From: Sitta carolinensis
Taxonomy: Eukaryota > Chordata > Aves > Passeriformes > Sittidae
Direction of reading: 5' to 3'
Assembly (NCBI GenBank): GCA_032173965.1
Contig: JAVUNC010000004.1
Span: 64,416,501-64,480,500, forward strand
Length of the DNA stretch: 64,000 nt
Each line of letters begins with the position of its first letter. Positions within the stretch are counted from its first letter, which is position 1. Made by a program: the position numbers and the translations under genes. The notes beneath the pieces are model-generated. The model had not been told where the DNA came from and ran no database searches. It worked only from the letters and a program-made list of their open reading frames with translations. Positions 12,420 to 26,604 of the stretch are shown one piece after another.

Positions 12420-15400
12420 GCAAATACAAAAGAATGGAGCTCAACATCGGCAAAGTAAGCAAATGCCTTTTGTATAGTAATGCTGTTAAAAGAGTTGCCC
12501 AGCTACATAGAAGTAAACCCTTCCATTCTTGCATTGGAAACAGGTAAAACTACTCCCTTTGCTGTCTTTGCAAAAGTTAAAAAGCTTTCATGCCTGGGAA
12601 AGAATTTCGTAGTTCTTTCTTTGTTTGTTTTCTCTAACCAGTTTAACCACTTCTTGTCTCTGAGAACATGCAAGGCTTTTGAAGACTGATCCTCTCCAAA
12701 ACTATTCTTAAATAAATAGACCACTAAACCACCTGTTAAAATGTTTTCCTCTTCAAGACCGCATATCCGTAGGTGTTATCCAGAGTAAGGTTTGCTAAAC
12801 TCAGACCCAAAGCAAGTATTGTTTGTTCCTACACAGAGTCTATATATGCATATGAACTCCACAGACAAATTCCTTAAAACAGGTATTAAATGCTGCCATT
12901 TAGAAATTCTCAGTATCTAGAGGAGTGTTTTTGTATTCATGGTGGAATTTTTTCTCTTGCAATACACTATGGCCAATAATGAAATACCAAAGTTACTACT
13001 GAATAGATGTTTTGTGATTTTAGATATCAAAATCTTTCTGAACATTGTCCCTTGGTTATTCCATTTCAACCACTTGAAACCAGCTTAATTCATGATGTAC
13101 CAGTATATACTCCACCAGTTCATGTTTAAACTATCAACTAAAAGGCTAGCTAGAATCAGAAGCTGCAGTAAATTTCTGGTAACCCAGAAGCTACACGTCT
13201 GGAATACTCTGATAGCACTTATGTTTACTTTGGTAACAAACATTAATTACCTCTACCAATAATGTTTTTCAATTGCTGTGGAATGACATGACATTGAAAT
13301 GCAGATTATCAGTTTTACATAAAGCATTTATTACTTAAATATATATATATTTTGCTGGTTTCATCAACAATATTTAAAAGCAAACATGGTTCAAAATCAA
13401 CCTGGGTACAGTTCTAAAAAGCAACTTCCCTTTGATTTCCTGAAGCCATAATAAACCTCATATGATCTGTATTCCAGTTACAGTATTGTGGCAGAAATCT
13501 CCAAAAGAGAGGACATTCTAACATGATGATATATCTATGTATAGCAATGGCAAATCAAATTTAAGAAGACCATAAGAGAAACACAAGTATCAAGAATACA
13601 AAAATTGTGCAAAAACTACAATAGTCAATGTCTCCACGAAAAAAAGAAAGGAAATGTAGAAATCTAAGATTAAATCTGAGAGGACTTATTACTGTAATAG
13701 ATATGCAAACAAACCAAAAATTATCCAGGAGAACAATTCAGCCTGACATAGTCGCTGCAAAATAGCTAAAATTTGCCAAGGCATTTTTGAAGAACTCAAT
13801 CCTCAGATATCCTGTATAAATTGACTGACCCGGAACACCATCTGCCTTCAATACTATTTCCTCAGTTAATGAATTCTGGAATATATATGTAATAGGAGTA
13901 GCAGTTAATGAATGCAATAGGAGTAAATGAATATAATTTTAGTAGATAAGCACATGAAAATAAAGCTCCCTGTCTAGAGCAGCAAACCCCCAGGATTACT
14001 TGTCATCCTGTGAAACAAGTAAAGCCCAAATAGTGTGAGCTAAAGCACTAAAGAGATATGTCTATTACATGCCTATAAGTGACAAATATTACAGATAAGT
14101 TAAATACAATATTTTCCAATATCACGGAAAATAGAAGCAAATGAGCAAATCATTCCTCATCTCATTTCAGGAGATAGAAGAGGATTCTAGAAATCTGCAG
14201 CAGAAGAATAGCACTATTGCTGTTATGATCTGTGACTGCTAATTTAGTGATGTTAGAGTCAATAGTGTAGCTACTTGTTTCTGACAGTAAGATATATTCT
14301 AAAGGCATTTTCAGGTATACCTTTCAATTTCTGATACATGAGCACAAAGATCTCATTTGTGCCCTTAAGGGGTAAGAAAATGAATCTCAACTTTCCAAAA
14401 CAAAGTAATCTGTGTTTTGAAACTTGCAGAGAAAGCAGCAAGCAAAAGACAAAGGCATTTCAGTGTACATACAGAGCTACATGTACTAATTAATGAAGAT
14501 ACTATGATAATTTTTAAACTCCCAGAGCCTTTCAGATATAAAAAAACTAATATGCAATGGTGTTTGCATATGTTAAATTCTTAAGCATTACGCTCAAGGA
14601 AAAAGAGCTCGTTAGTGATTCATGACCACTGAGATTACTGAGAGTCTCACATAAACTCTGAGGCACTCTGATCTTAATACCAAAACTACACAAATGCAGT
14701 TTAAGCAAATCACTAGTGTGCACAGCTGCATTTTAGGCAAAGCCAGTCTTTAAGCATGAAAATATGGCAGATTAACATGATTCTCAACTCATTTTGAGGT
14801 ATCAGCCAAGTTACTTACAAACCCAAATTAAAAAAGATCTGTGAAGAACTGCAAACTGAAAAAATGTGACATCTGCAAAGACCCTGTTGAGGTGGTCAGA
14901 AAATAGTAAAGGTATTGCACAGGTCTCACAAGAATGCTGGAACTACAAAGATGAGATAAAGAAGCCAGAATCAAAAAGACTGAACACCCAGAGCATTGCA
15001 AACAAGATTATCTCAGATGTAGAAGCCTGTAGTCAGAATACAAGGAGTGATAAAATGCCCCCAGATTATAACTGAGGTGTCCAAGTAGATGAATATACAT
15101 ATGCAGACATATATCTAGCTACAAGGAGAGTGAAAATTTCCTACAATTTTTTTACAAATCTGTCAGCAAACTAGGGATGGACTTCTCAACCAATCTACAA
15201 CTCAATTACAATTTCACTTCAGAGTACTGCCTGCACTTGTGGACACTAGCCAAAGTAAAAAATACTGCTACAGTCCACATTAGAGTAAGAACTATTAAAT
15301 ATTTCAATAAACACAAACATTATCCAATTTCAGCTGACAGAATCTGAGACAAGACAGACCATTTTCTTTTTGCTCTCTTGCCAGAGCACAAGTCACAGTT

Positions 15401-17739
15401 GAACACAAACAAATTGGTTATTCAGGTGTGAGGTAAATTCATATGGCTTTGACTCAATTCTTCCTAATCAAAATGGAGTCAGAATTGATCCATTCTTGCA
15501 AAGAGAAGCAATCATAGCTAATTAGTGTTTATGGTGAAACATCACCTAGTCAAAGCATTTTCAAATGGTTCTGAAAAATGACTGTTGTGTACACATTCTG
15601 CCTTACAAGTACACCTTTTTCTACTGGCAGTGGTAATAACTCAGAGAAAAGAGGACAGACAAAGATCAAAGCCTATTCTGGCAGGCAAGCTAATGACTGC
15701 CCAGATATTGATTGTGTCAAGCCAGACACAACCAGACATTTCCTAAGCATAAACCAAACACCTGTCATTAGGCTTTATAACTCCTAGTGAAAAGTACTGA
15801 ATGTGAACTTGTTCCCAAAAAGAGGAGCTTGCCTTTTTTCCCATATTTTAATGGCAATAACTGATTTGGGCCCTTACAGAACCCTACAGTGGTATCTGAT
15901 GTAATGGTGCCAGTCACAATTGTAATGCAGCTGTCCAAGTGGGGATGCATGGTGTGCCATGACCCTGGAATGTGAGGCACCTGTCTTGGATATTGAATAA
16001 GGACAAGCATGGGACAAAGGGGAGGAGAGATGGCTATTCAGATGGATTTGGCAATACTGAACTACTAACCCACTGAGTTATGACTGATCAGCAGCAGCAT
16101 GCTGGGAGTGCAATATGTGGCGTTGGTGAGGACTGTGATGCCTGATCAGAAAAATCATGATTCAGTGAAACTGAGCCCACTACTAAAACACTCCAAAATC
16201 TCCAGCTATTCCCTCAGAGGGCCATGCAGTTATTTGGTTGCATCTCCCATAATTGATCAGATTGTATCCAGCTGGTGTTGCAAAGAGCATCAATCTTCTG
16301 CTCCAGAGGGGCAGGTTGGCCTTTCATGGTTCTTGCGCTACCTCTAGCTCCTCCTGGCACTCACTAATGTGCTATAACACACTGCTTCTCACTACTGGCA
16401 CACACAGGATTTCCCTTCAGATGGTGATAGAGCTGAAAGAAGCAGATTTGTTTATTCTCTCAAAGAGAAATGCCCAGAAATAGGTCTGAAATCGATTTGG
16501 AAACAGGCAAATCTCTGTGTGGGAGTCTCTCTTTAGAGAGGAGTAGCATCAAGCAGTATTGTTTGAATTAATTTACCTGCTTTGGCTTCTAGATAATAAA
16601 TGCTCCAGGGAAACAATCATGAGATGCTGCACTAAAAAAAAAACCTACCCTAAGAAAAAGGGGAAAAGGGTATTTCAGCAGCAAATCTGCAAGGAAGTAG
16701 GCTTAATGGAAAACTAAATACAAGGAGACTTATAGTTTAAAGAAGTATCAGATTAATGGGGTTGTGAACTGTAGGAAATCATGGAAGGCTAGAGGAGTCC
16801 TAAGACATGGAAATTTTCCATTTTGAAGACTGTGATATAGGGAAGTGATTTAGAAATCCTGGCCCTTCACTCCTTCACACACCCTTTAAGGTCAAGTATT
16901 CCCTATGAGCCCCTCGAAACACAAACACAAGTTAGAGAACTGTGTTTTGATTGAAACAGCTGCTTTAGAAGAGTGAGTTAAAAATTTAGAGTAGGAAAGC
17001 TTTCTGCAATTTGAAAAGGAGGGGATGGCATCTAAAGGTGGAGGAAACATGGATTAAGTGTCCCATGACAGTGATAGAACATGGATTCACCTTTCTTTCA
17101 CCAAGGTTTTGTGGTCCTTATAACTAAGATTTGATATAATATAGATAAACACATCTCACAAAATCCAGATTATGCAAGAGAGCAAGCTAAAGAAGATAAA
17201 CAATTGGTTTTTTCCTTCAGACTTTTGCTTAACTGACAGATACAGTTTATTTGAAGTCAGTGTTTATGAAATGGAAGTGGTAGGAATGATTGATACTAGA
17301 GCCACAAAGTCATCTCAAACTAGTAATTCACTCGTTACATACAACTTTATAAAAGGTGTTAATAAAAATTACTGCCTCAATATACTAAAGGCACTCAGTA
17401 CTCCTCATATTTGCAGTAGAGTGGATGGACAGTTTTCAGTGCACCCTCTCATACTGAATTGCTTAAGTTTGAAATGTCCAGTAAAATAAATGAGTTAGTT
17501 CAAAAAGTGAGAAAGGCTAAGGGAGATGTTGTTAAAAACATGACAAAAATCTAGTGTTATACACATCCTATTACCATCAAGTACCAGAACAGAGAGCCTA
17601 AAAAATTCACAGTACAAAAAACGTGTAGCTTTTTAAAAACAAGTCACACATTTACGTGTTTTTATTCTTATTTTGCTTGCTCTAATAATTTCTTCCTCAG
17701 TATAAACCTATAAATGTGTCACCTTACAAAGACAGCACT

Positions 17740-17815
17740 ATAATTATTAAAGCTGGAAAAAGACCTCCAAGACCATCAAGTCCAAAAAGCAAGAAAAGGT
17801 CTCCTGCATTATCCC
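17740..17815 (-). mobile_element. CR1 LINE scrap
   Basis: A short match to the CR1 3' region on the reverse strand: AAGCTGGAAAAAGACCTCCA followed by AGACCATCAAGTCCAA, the reverse complement of the CR1 segment just before its terminal repeat. The terminal ATTCTATG repeat has decayed, and homology is lost after about 17815. Confidence 0.65.
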
Positions 17816-18829
17816 AGAAGAAATCTCAAATGCAGCAGCAGTTGTAGTAGTTTTTGCATAACTAGCAGGGATTATCCTCATTCAAAAATGTATATTATTC
17901 GGTGTTAGTTTTCAGAGGTGAGACATAGAGTTGGCACCCCTGTGTCAGCTGCCCATGGAAGAAAGGAGGATGTGGTTTTGGCCTCCTCTCTCAATAGTGG
18001 CAGCTACTTGATACAATACTGACAGTGTCCCTATAGAGACTCTGATGCAGAATTTGAAAAAGAATAACACTTATTATCAATCCCTACAGAGTTTCCTAGA
18101 ATGTGTGGCAAAGTATATACTAGAGATTTACAAGAAAAAAATATTCTGAAAATATGCCCTAAGGTTATATCATTTAAGTTGAAAGAATTATCATTTCATA
18201 GGTCAAAGTGGAAAATATTTTAATCACTTTGTTTCAATGAATGATGTTATAGGCTGTCTCTTTTTTGGCTACAAATTCAACTATCAAATAAATATCTCAA
18301 AAAGCACTCTAAAAATTATCCAGGCTGCTCTAGTAGCTATTGGTTTGTTGGAAAAACAGATATAGAAATAAATCTTACATCAAAACAGTACTTATACCTC
18401 TGGATGACTGTGAAAATCAATTATTGTATGCTAAGGACCTGCTGATATTTTTATTTCTTCTGCAATCATATGCAATATTAAAAATCACTCTAATTATTCT
18501 ATAGATTAATGAATTTCCAAAATTTCACCTTATCTGCAGATCAGGAGAGCAAGCTGACACAGAGAGGCAATGGGTAAGGCAAGATGCTTCACTGTGTTTT
18601 AGGCTTCTGTATTTTCCTTCCAGTTCTAAGAAAAACAAGCAGATACTAGCACTAAAGGAAAACAAATTCCAAAGGAGAAATTTTCACATCAGCATAATTG
18701 TGTCTCATACAAATATATATTTTGTTCTTTCTAGAATATAAGAAAGAAAGCATTCACAGGCCAAAAATGCACACAGTTGTTGAAAAGACGTCCAACTAAT
18801 TGAGACACTGAGATGCAGTCTGATCAACT

Positions 18830-19160
18830 ATATTGCCCTTGGTCCCCTATAATGATAACACCCTTCAAGCCCTTGTTAGCCTGGGAAACTTTTCAATCAA
18901 CTTCCCTGAGAAACACCATACCAAGAGGACTTGGCTGAAAAACCAATAGCACCGAGTGACCTTAAAATAGGAGGACATCAGCTGCTGGCCAGATTATTCC
19001 ACTGGTTACAGCCCGGCACCTGTTAGGGTTTGTAACGTTCCACTGGCCATGTGCATGTTTCTGTTAACCCTGCCTTTTTTCCTGCTGCCTCACAGGGATG
19101 ATATCACACAATACTCAGCAATTTTTCCTCCAGCAGGGAGGGAATTTGGTGGTAAATACA
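18830..19160. other. possible conserved non-coding element (weak)
   Basis: Unique block of mixed composition, GC-richer than its neighbours and without simple repeats, so it stands out from the AT-rich background. No motif is decisive. It may equally be an unrecognised old repeat. Confidence 0.18.
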
Positions 19161-22100
19161 CTGTGATACAAAACAAAGATTTACTGATACTGCCAGATTA
19201 ATTGTTTTGTTGACCTTCAGGATTTCTTTCGGATGATGCATATTTCCCTATCAAAAGTATAAAAAAGCATCAATAGCGTAACCTGTAGGAGTGGCAACCA
19301 CATAGAATATAAATGGAATCCATATTTTAAAAGAAAATATTGTGTAACCTTAAAACTATTGCTGTAATGAATCAGGTATCCAATTATGAGGACTGATAAT
19401 CACTGTTAATGCATAAAGTTTCTCGTGTAAGACCAGGCACCCTTACCACAATTTTTAAAATTTAAACTATTATTTGAAGTAGTGTTTACTATCATCCTAT
19501 CAGCCAGTAACCACAGCAGTGGAGTTTAGTGTTTAAATGCAACTGGTCAGTGCAAGGGAGCTTTGGACAACGTCCCAGGCAACCTCCAGAGACATGTCAG
19601 ATGCCTTCCAGGTTAAAAGGGACAGGACAGTAGAATCTGCAGGTTACATAAGGTTTGCTCACTGACACAGCAATTGCAAAAGGACTAAAAGTGTATCTCT
19701 GCCATGTGATAGAGCCCTTTCAGTGCCAGTGTAAACCTGATCTGAATCATCCACATAACCTAGAGTCAGGCAGAGCGAAGGTCCTGAGACAATCTGGTAG
19801 TGGTAAACGGTGTTCCAGAATCTGGGCATTCTTGAGGAAAGTAGATGCATCTCTCTGCTATGCTCCACTGTGCTGAAAAGATACACTCCTAAATCCAACA
19901 AACCCTCAGAATTTAATTGTCTTACTGCTACTCTTAATATTCAGCGAGGATGAAATTCAATTGCTAACAAAAGTCAAAGTCACATTCATCTTTAGAGTGA
20001 TCTATTTGAGGCCCATGTCCCCAAGATTATTTGCCCTTAATTTGCAAAGCAAAATGCTCTTTATTAGCAAAAGAATCTCTGAATCCCACACTACGAATTC
20101 CGAAATAAATTTTGCAGCTATTCCTACAATTGAATAGATTAAACCTCAGTTAGAAAAACCTGAAGATGACAGTGATAAGTAAATTGCTCATGTGAAGACA
20201 GTGAATTTAGAAAGCCCTTCTGTTAAATGAGAGTACATGTAAGTACATCCATTTATCGTAATTACTAACTTCTACTAGGGGAAAGGATGTTTTTTGAAGT
20301 TGAGAGAAGCTGTACTCTTTAAACTTTTTTGGGCAGAAGTATTTGAAATGCAGATGTATCAAAAATGCTAGAAGTTAATGCTAACAGGAGTGAGAGAACT
20401 TTGCCTTCAAAGTGAAAGCAAAATTGTTAAGTGAACTTATCCATAAGTTATGGTAAACTGTTTTGTACTGTGGAGGGGATGAAGTCATATGCTGTCCTTG
20501 TATGCAGCTGCCATTAATAAAACCAAATACACTTTCTCTAAGCCAACCATAACACATCATATATCACACATCAATAAAATTTCTGCTTTATCTTCAGATG
20601 AAATATAAATCTTGTTCCAATAAAAGGGAGGATCATGGCAAGATAGGGAAAAGCCTATTCCTAAAACAATGGATGACAACTTCTTCCTTATGAAGAGAGT
20701 AAAAAAACAGCAATAAAAGCTATGAATTAAATTATTGATTAATACATGCATCTGGGTTACTTGAAAAGCAGAGAAAGTCCAGGGTGACTTAGGTGCAAAC
20801 CAAACACCGTGGGTGTAGATAATAAAGTCCATTTCATCTCTGAGTACCAACTGACATGGTGCTCATGTGACATTGGCTTTTATCATGTTTATGGACACTG
20901 ATATAATACAGGGAAGAGTGAGATATGGCTCCTCTAGTTAATGCACATCAGATCTTCCTTTCTTCACACTCTCATAGTGTCAAGAGATGCTACTGTCAAC
21001 TCCAGCTAATGTAAATATTTACATAACAAGGCACTTTCTTTTTCACTCCCAATCTACAAAGCCCAATTGTCTCTATACAGCATGTTGTATCACAGATGTG
21101 ATCTCTTTTTTTGTTAGAGATCCTAAAAATGAAATTCTGGATTAAAACTCGGTCTGTATTAACAAATTAACATGCTAATCTCTGACATGGTATTATTCCT
21201 AACAAAAACTATTAATTACAAAAAGCTGAGCTTACTAAATACAATAAAAATATTTATTGGTAAAAACCATTTAAAGAAAATAACAAGCTAAAAAAGCAAG
21301 GCCAAATTTATTTACACATTTCCAGAGAGACTACTTATTAAAATAGTGGTTTGCTGCTTAAATGAGTGTTTAGGAGAAACCCCACTTCTAAAACCCCCTG
21401 TGCTTCTTAATTCTTTCCACATAAAAAGTTATTTTATAATATATAACTTCAAGTACTTTGAGCAAAGAGATTATGTTCAGCTTGGTTTTACATTAGCATG
21501 GGTATGATGTTAAAAGCAATTAGCAAGAAGGCACTGAGACTTCCTGGGTAATACAAAGGTTTATTGTTTCAGAGATTAAGATTCTGTTCTCTTCTCTTTC
21601 CCTGACTTCTTTTGAAATGCTGAAACTCAGTTATTAACCTTTCAAACTTTCCACAAAGCTTCATTTCTTGAAGAATTACATGCTCATTATGTGTAAAGAA
21701 AATATGTAACAATCAAACAGGGCTGTTCTCCTCAGGACTCCTCCACCTTTAAGTTCCAATTCTGATTCTGTTAATTTAAAGTGGCTTTCTTTTTGGAAAT
21801 AATTTCAGTGGCACACAACTGGTGGATGTTTTCACGTGATTGACTTCAGCCTGCAGAATACATGAGAGACCTTTTGAAACCAGCATTTTACCAAGGTGCG
21901 ACATTTACCTGGATGGTTAGAAACCCATGTTTTGGAGATGTAAGATCAAGGACTAGTCCTTGTCCCAGAATTTGTATGACCTATCATTAAAGAGACATTA
22001 CTTGGCTCTACATCTATTTCTACTCCATAGTAATTAGAGTTTAAATACTATTATGAATAGAATAAGATAAATCGTATTGTAAAGATGAGTTTAATCTTGC

Positions 22101-25100
22101 CTTAAGACATCAATTTGACTATTCAATATTCAGAAGTTTGTGAAATTTTCAGAAAAACTGAAGAAAAAGATGATTTTCAAGGACAAGAACTGTAGGATTT
22201 TAAAGAATTTAAAAACCTGTGAGAACAGTTCAAGATCCACTTTTTTATCAGTTTGGGAATGAGAAGGGGAAAAAATGTACCAGGTACATGTTCAGTGTTA
22301 ATTTTCCTTACCTTCTTTCCCTAATACATCCCTTGAAACATTTTGTACTATTTACCAGGTGTGGTATTATTTAACCTGAGACCTATGGGTGCTGGAAAAG
22401 TTTGGACCTATTGCTCAAAACCAAAAATGTTTTTCAAAAATACTCTGTTTTTGTCCCTGCAGGAAATCCTATAATTCAAATGTAAATAAACCCTAAGTAT
22501 AATTACAGGGTCAGTATTTTCAGATTTAAAATTACTTTAAAAATCAGATTTAATCAAAAGCAAAAAAGGGTCTAAGTCAGGAAAATAAGCATTTTTTTTT
22601 AATTAACTCATCCATACTGTGAAAAAAATAACATACTCTATCCCAAACTTCAACTTTAGGATTCAATATCTCTTTTTTATTTCAAGGCAAGTGTGCTTTA
22701 TACAATGGACAATATGTTTCCATGTTTTTGTATAATTTAGTTTGCTAGTTTGGATTTCAGCTTATTATTCAGATGTTTGATGTTGTAACTGTGCCATATT
22801 TAACTATTGATCATTAGAAGAAAGGAAACAATATTATGCACTTTGGCAACTACATTGTTAACAATTTGGTTTAACAAATAGTTTTTAACAAACAGGTTTG
22901 AGGATGTTAACGTATTTATGACTTTGTATATGACTACACTGAGGCAGCTAAAGTAATTAGAAATACATTCTGTTATGCATAGTATAAACCATGGATTAAA
23001 AAATTGAAAGGAAAATGGGTTAATACAAGATAGGAAAAAAAAGGTCGCACAAAGCTTCTACAGTGAAAGAGAAAGGGGTTCTGTTTCATGCTGCTTCCAA
23101 AATTTTGTTGATTATACTTTTTATTCTATTTTTACTAGGAATCTGTCAAACAGTCAAAGTAATCTATTTTCTAATAATGCAGCCTACAACTCAAACAGCA
23201 AGACTTCAGTTGATGCAACACAGAGGGACCATAGCTTATGATCAGTCTTGGTGGTCACGGGAAACACTTTTCAGAGGAGAGAAGGACTGATACTCTCCGA
23301 GACTCTTTTTCCACATTCAGTAATTAATCTTCCAAAGATATCCTGCTCTCATCTTCCAGCACTCATTCTGAGGTTCTTTCCTGCAAGAGGATTGGGGAAC
23401 ATATTCAGGACCCCTGCTCAAATTCCCCAATGGGCCCAGCCTTGGATTCTCCATAATAAATAAGCCAACCTCCTGGAATCGCTTCTAAAAAGGTTTTCAG
23501 GAGTTCATTACATAAGTTATCATCTATCTCACATTACTCTAACCTCGTGATACAAATGTCAGCATGCTAATGAATAGGTCATGTCCAACCTTTTCCTTCA
23601 TCATATGGCTGGGCAAGAAGGGACTGACACAATCATTCACTGTAAATGTTTCTGCTACAGCTGAAGCAACCAGAAGACTAACGTGTCTATTTATAGTATT
23701 TCTAATTATGTGTGTATTAAATAGCAGTGGCACTTAATATGTGTTTTAGAATAACTTCCTTTTCCACTGACAGTTTTTTTTCCAAGCTGACTCCAATTAT
23801 CTCAAGAAGCCAGGCTCCACATGCTAGCATACCACTCACACATATGCTTAGGACAGTCTTGGAATAGCAATGTCACTCTGCCTGGGGACTGGCAGCTTTG
23901 GAAGAGGTGTTCAGATACCACTTCAGGTAACCTAGAGAAGTCATGAGCACATGTAATGTAAATCCAGCATGATTGTCTGTCTGTCCCTCTTTTTTCCTAG
24001 TTGTCCCACTGTAGGAAACCTGCAGAGCTTTGCTCACTATTGCTACTCCTGCTAGCAGTCCTTCAATCTTACAAAATACAATTTTAATATTCACTTATAT
24101 AGTTCCATTCAGACTGTAACAAAATTCTCTGGATCAGTTTTTGATAATTTAAACATCATCTTACTGACTAATATGAAAGATTTTTTTGACATAAGCATTA
24201 AAATCCAGACTGAGTTTTGGTATGAGAGCAAGGAAATGTGGGAACAAAAGTTGTTTCAAAATGATGGTAGGAGGAGACTAAAACCAAAAATGTACTTTGC
24301 AGACACAATATTTAAAAGGCCCAATATACCACTTTAAATTTATTATCAGAAATTACATAGCCAGAATAAACTAGTAATTGCATGAAGTGTGTCAAATTTT
24401 GTCATATTACATAACTATTATATCCATTGATTTAAATGGGGTTATAAAATACCACTGATTAACAACTGAAGACTTAGCCCTCTGAATGTAATATTCCTTT
24501 GTAGATATTTTGAAAATCTTTCAGTACCAGCATTAGTATTGTTCTTGCCATTTGACCTCTTCCAGAAAAAAGGTACAGGAAGATAATTTTGCTCTGAAAA
24601 ACTGAGGATGTAAAGGGAAGAAAACAGAGAAGGAAAGTGTAACCTTCCACTCATAGTCAGCACTAGCAAAAATAATTTAGTTCATATTTAACTATTTGGT
24701 AGCTATACCTTTAAACATTCCCATTACCTTGTTTGAACAGAGGATTCCTTTCATAGCACTGAAGTGGAAAAATGTGCATTTACATTTTGAACCCTAAGGA
24801 AGAGTCTCAGTGTTTTCCTAAGGAAACACTTTTTGATGGCATCATTCTTCATGTTGTTCCACTATTTCGGATAGACTTGCTCCCACTGTGCAAAAGACTC
24901 CTCAGCATCTGGTAAAGTTATTTTCCTATTTTTGTGGAAACAGGCCAAGATGTGCAGTAACAGCTAGTAACTCTGTAATAACGAAGTAACTCTTTCCTGG
25001 AAAGTTAGAAGTTGAAAATTATCTGAAAATAAATATCTAAAAAGCAATATTACTATGTAGAAAACTGCTGAAGATGTCAAGTAGATGTGACAAGAACATA

Positions 25101-25801
25101 AGGAGGGAAAGTGGAAATGTGAAATGGAAATGAAATCATTATTATCCACCAAAAGCTAACAGGAGGGAGAGGAACAAAAATCAGATCTTCCATATTTCTG
25201 CTCCATGCTAGACACCCCACCATTTTTCTCTCTTGTTTTTTCATCTCATTGAGAGCAGATTTGTTGGTTTAGAAATATCTTCAAGACTGCTGCAGATAAG
25301 CTGAGGCTAACAGGCTACACTCACATATTTTGCTTGAACTCTAGACCTTACTCTGGCACATCTTCCTTTTATTGTATTACTGTCTCCTCTCTTACCATAA
25401 AAAGAATGAAAATGTACACTAACAATTTTAATTGGTTTACAGGGTGCATGATGACTTTGACAACTGATGGATGTTTGATAACTACATGGCACTCATTTAT
25501 TAATGTTTTGGTCAACATTTCTCCACATTTCATTCCAGGAAATCCTTCTATTCAATCCCAGTCTCCAGAGGTGGATGGGCTGGGTGTGGGTACAACTTGC
25601 TGATATGACCAAGATTTTGCTTATGCTGCAAAGAGATGATCTGTGAGAAAACTCTTCTAAGAATACTAAAAATATAATTTATCTTGTGGTTTTTATCTTC
25701 TTGATATTCTTGTTTCTCTCTCTGCTTTGGTCCTTTTCCCTTATCCCCTCTCTACATGTACACATAAATGAGCAAACACCACTACATCCACTTGGAGCAT
25801 T

Positions 25802-25873
25802 ATCTCATCTCACATCTCATCTCATCTCATCTCATCTCATCTCATCTCATCTCATCCCAACTCATCTCATCTC
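25802..25873. repeat. (ATCTC)n pentanucleotide microsatellite
   Basis: About 14 units of ATCTC, nearly uninterrupted in the middle, with variant units (CACATCTC, ATCCCAACTC) near both ends. Reverse-strand unit GAGAT. The purity of the centre suggests a polymorphic tract. Confidence 0.95.
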
Positions 25874-26317
25874 TCGGTCCTTCTGCCTTCAACAATCCAG
25901 TATTTTACTCCTGGATTCTTTTGTTTTGTTTGGTTTTTTGGGCGTTTTTTCACCTATTTGTACTCACAGTTCTAACTAGGAACAGAAAACAAGATCAGAA
26001 AGAATAAAGTAAACTAGGAAGTTTTCATTTTCCCATAGGTTATGGCATAGTTTTTCACAACAAAGGATTCTCGTTTCTCTCCCACTTCAGGAAATCACTG
26101 ATTTACAAATGATTGCCATGGGACTGGTGGGAACACAGAGCACAGGGAGCAGTACTTCCATTTAAAAAGCAGACCCTTTTTTGGACTCTACTGAGTAAGC
26201 AGTGTTCTGCTGACATAGCAAAACAAACAACCCAACCTTCTGCAAAACTCTGCACTGGCTTAAAGTCTCTTCCAAGGCTCATGGCTGTATAACTCTTAAA
26301 GCTGGTTTAAAAATATT

Positions 26318-26356
26318 GGGGGGTGGGGGAATTGTTGTCTTTGTGGGGGGGAGGGT
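26318..26356. repeat. G-rich tract
   Basis: Runs of G6, G5, G7 and G3 occur within about 40 bp on the forward strand, separated by a short T/A-rich spacer. Four G runs of this spacing could form a G-quadruplex. Confidence 0.7.
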
Positions 26357-26578
26357 GATAAAATTTTTTGGCATTCATAAATGTTAGAAGTCCTTTGTGT
26401 TGCTGGACAGTTGCCAGATATGAAATCTTTAATCCTGCTGAAAATTTCATGTAGGTATTTCTTGAGAGTAATTAAGAACAATAAGAATCATGCTTAACTG
26501 AGGGCAAAGAGAATTTTCTGTGAAGGCTGATATTCACAAGTCATTTTTATTGCCAAACTTTGAATAAAGGAATGGCAA

Positions 26579-26604
26579 TCTAAGAGTTTAGTTAAACTCT
26601 TAGA
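26579..26604. repeat. perfect inverted repeat, 12-bp arms, 2-nt centre
   Basis: TCTAAGAGTTTA at 26579-26590, then GT, then its exact reverse complement at 26593-26604. It is almost a pure palindrome, so cruciform extrusion is more plausible than a functional RNA hairpin. Confidence 0.85.

Larger units (their letters stand above)
10306..17739. other. non-genic AT-rich sequence
   Basis: About 7.4 kb with no recognised gene. Reading frames reach 105 codons (17172-17489) and none resembles a protein. Features inside are two poly-A tracts (10809-10829 and 12397-12419), a short TA tract near 13337-13352, and a small imperfect duplication containing AGTTAATGAAT and AATAGGAGTA at about 13865-13930. 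The block at 15900-16400 is slightly GC-richer and unclassified. Confidence 0.55.

Noticed and set aside
22854..22865. 12-bp palindrome ATTGTTAACAAT, like an HNF1 site
   Set aside because: Expected by chance in 64 kb of AT-rich DNA, and there is no supporting context.
23063..23290. 75-codon forward frame with a hydrophobic segment near its start
   Set aside because: The hydrophobic stretch comes from T-rich sequence, and there is no similarity to known proteins or supporting splice sites.
25802..25873. Regular repeat considered as a CRISPR-like array
   Set aside because: It is a simple tandem pentanucleotide without spacers, in a eukaryotic genome.
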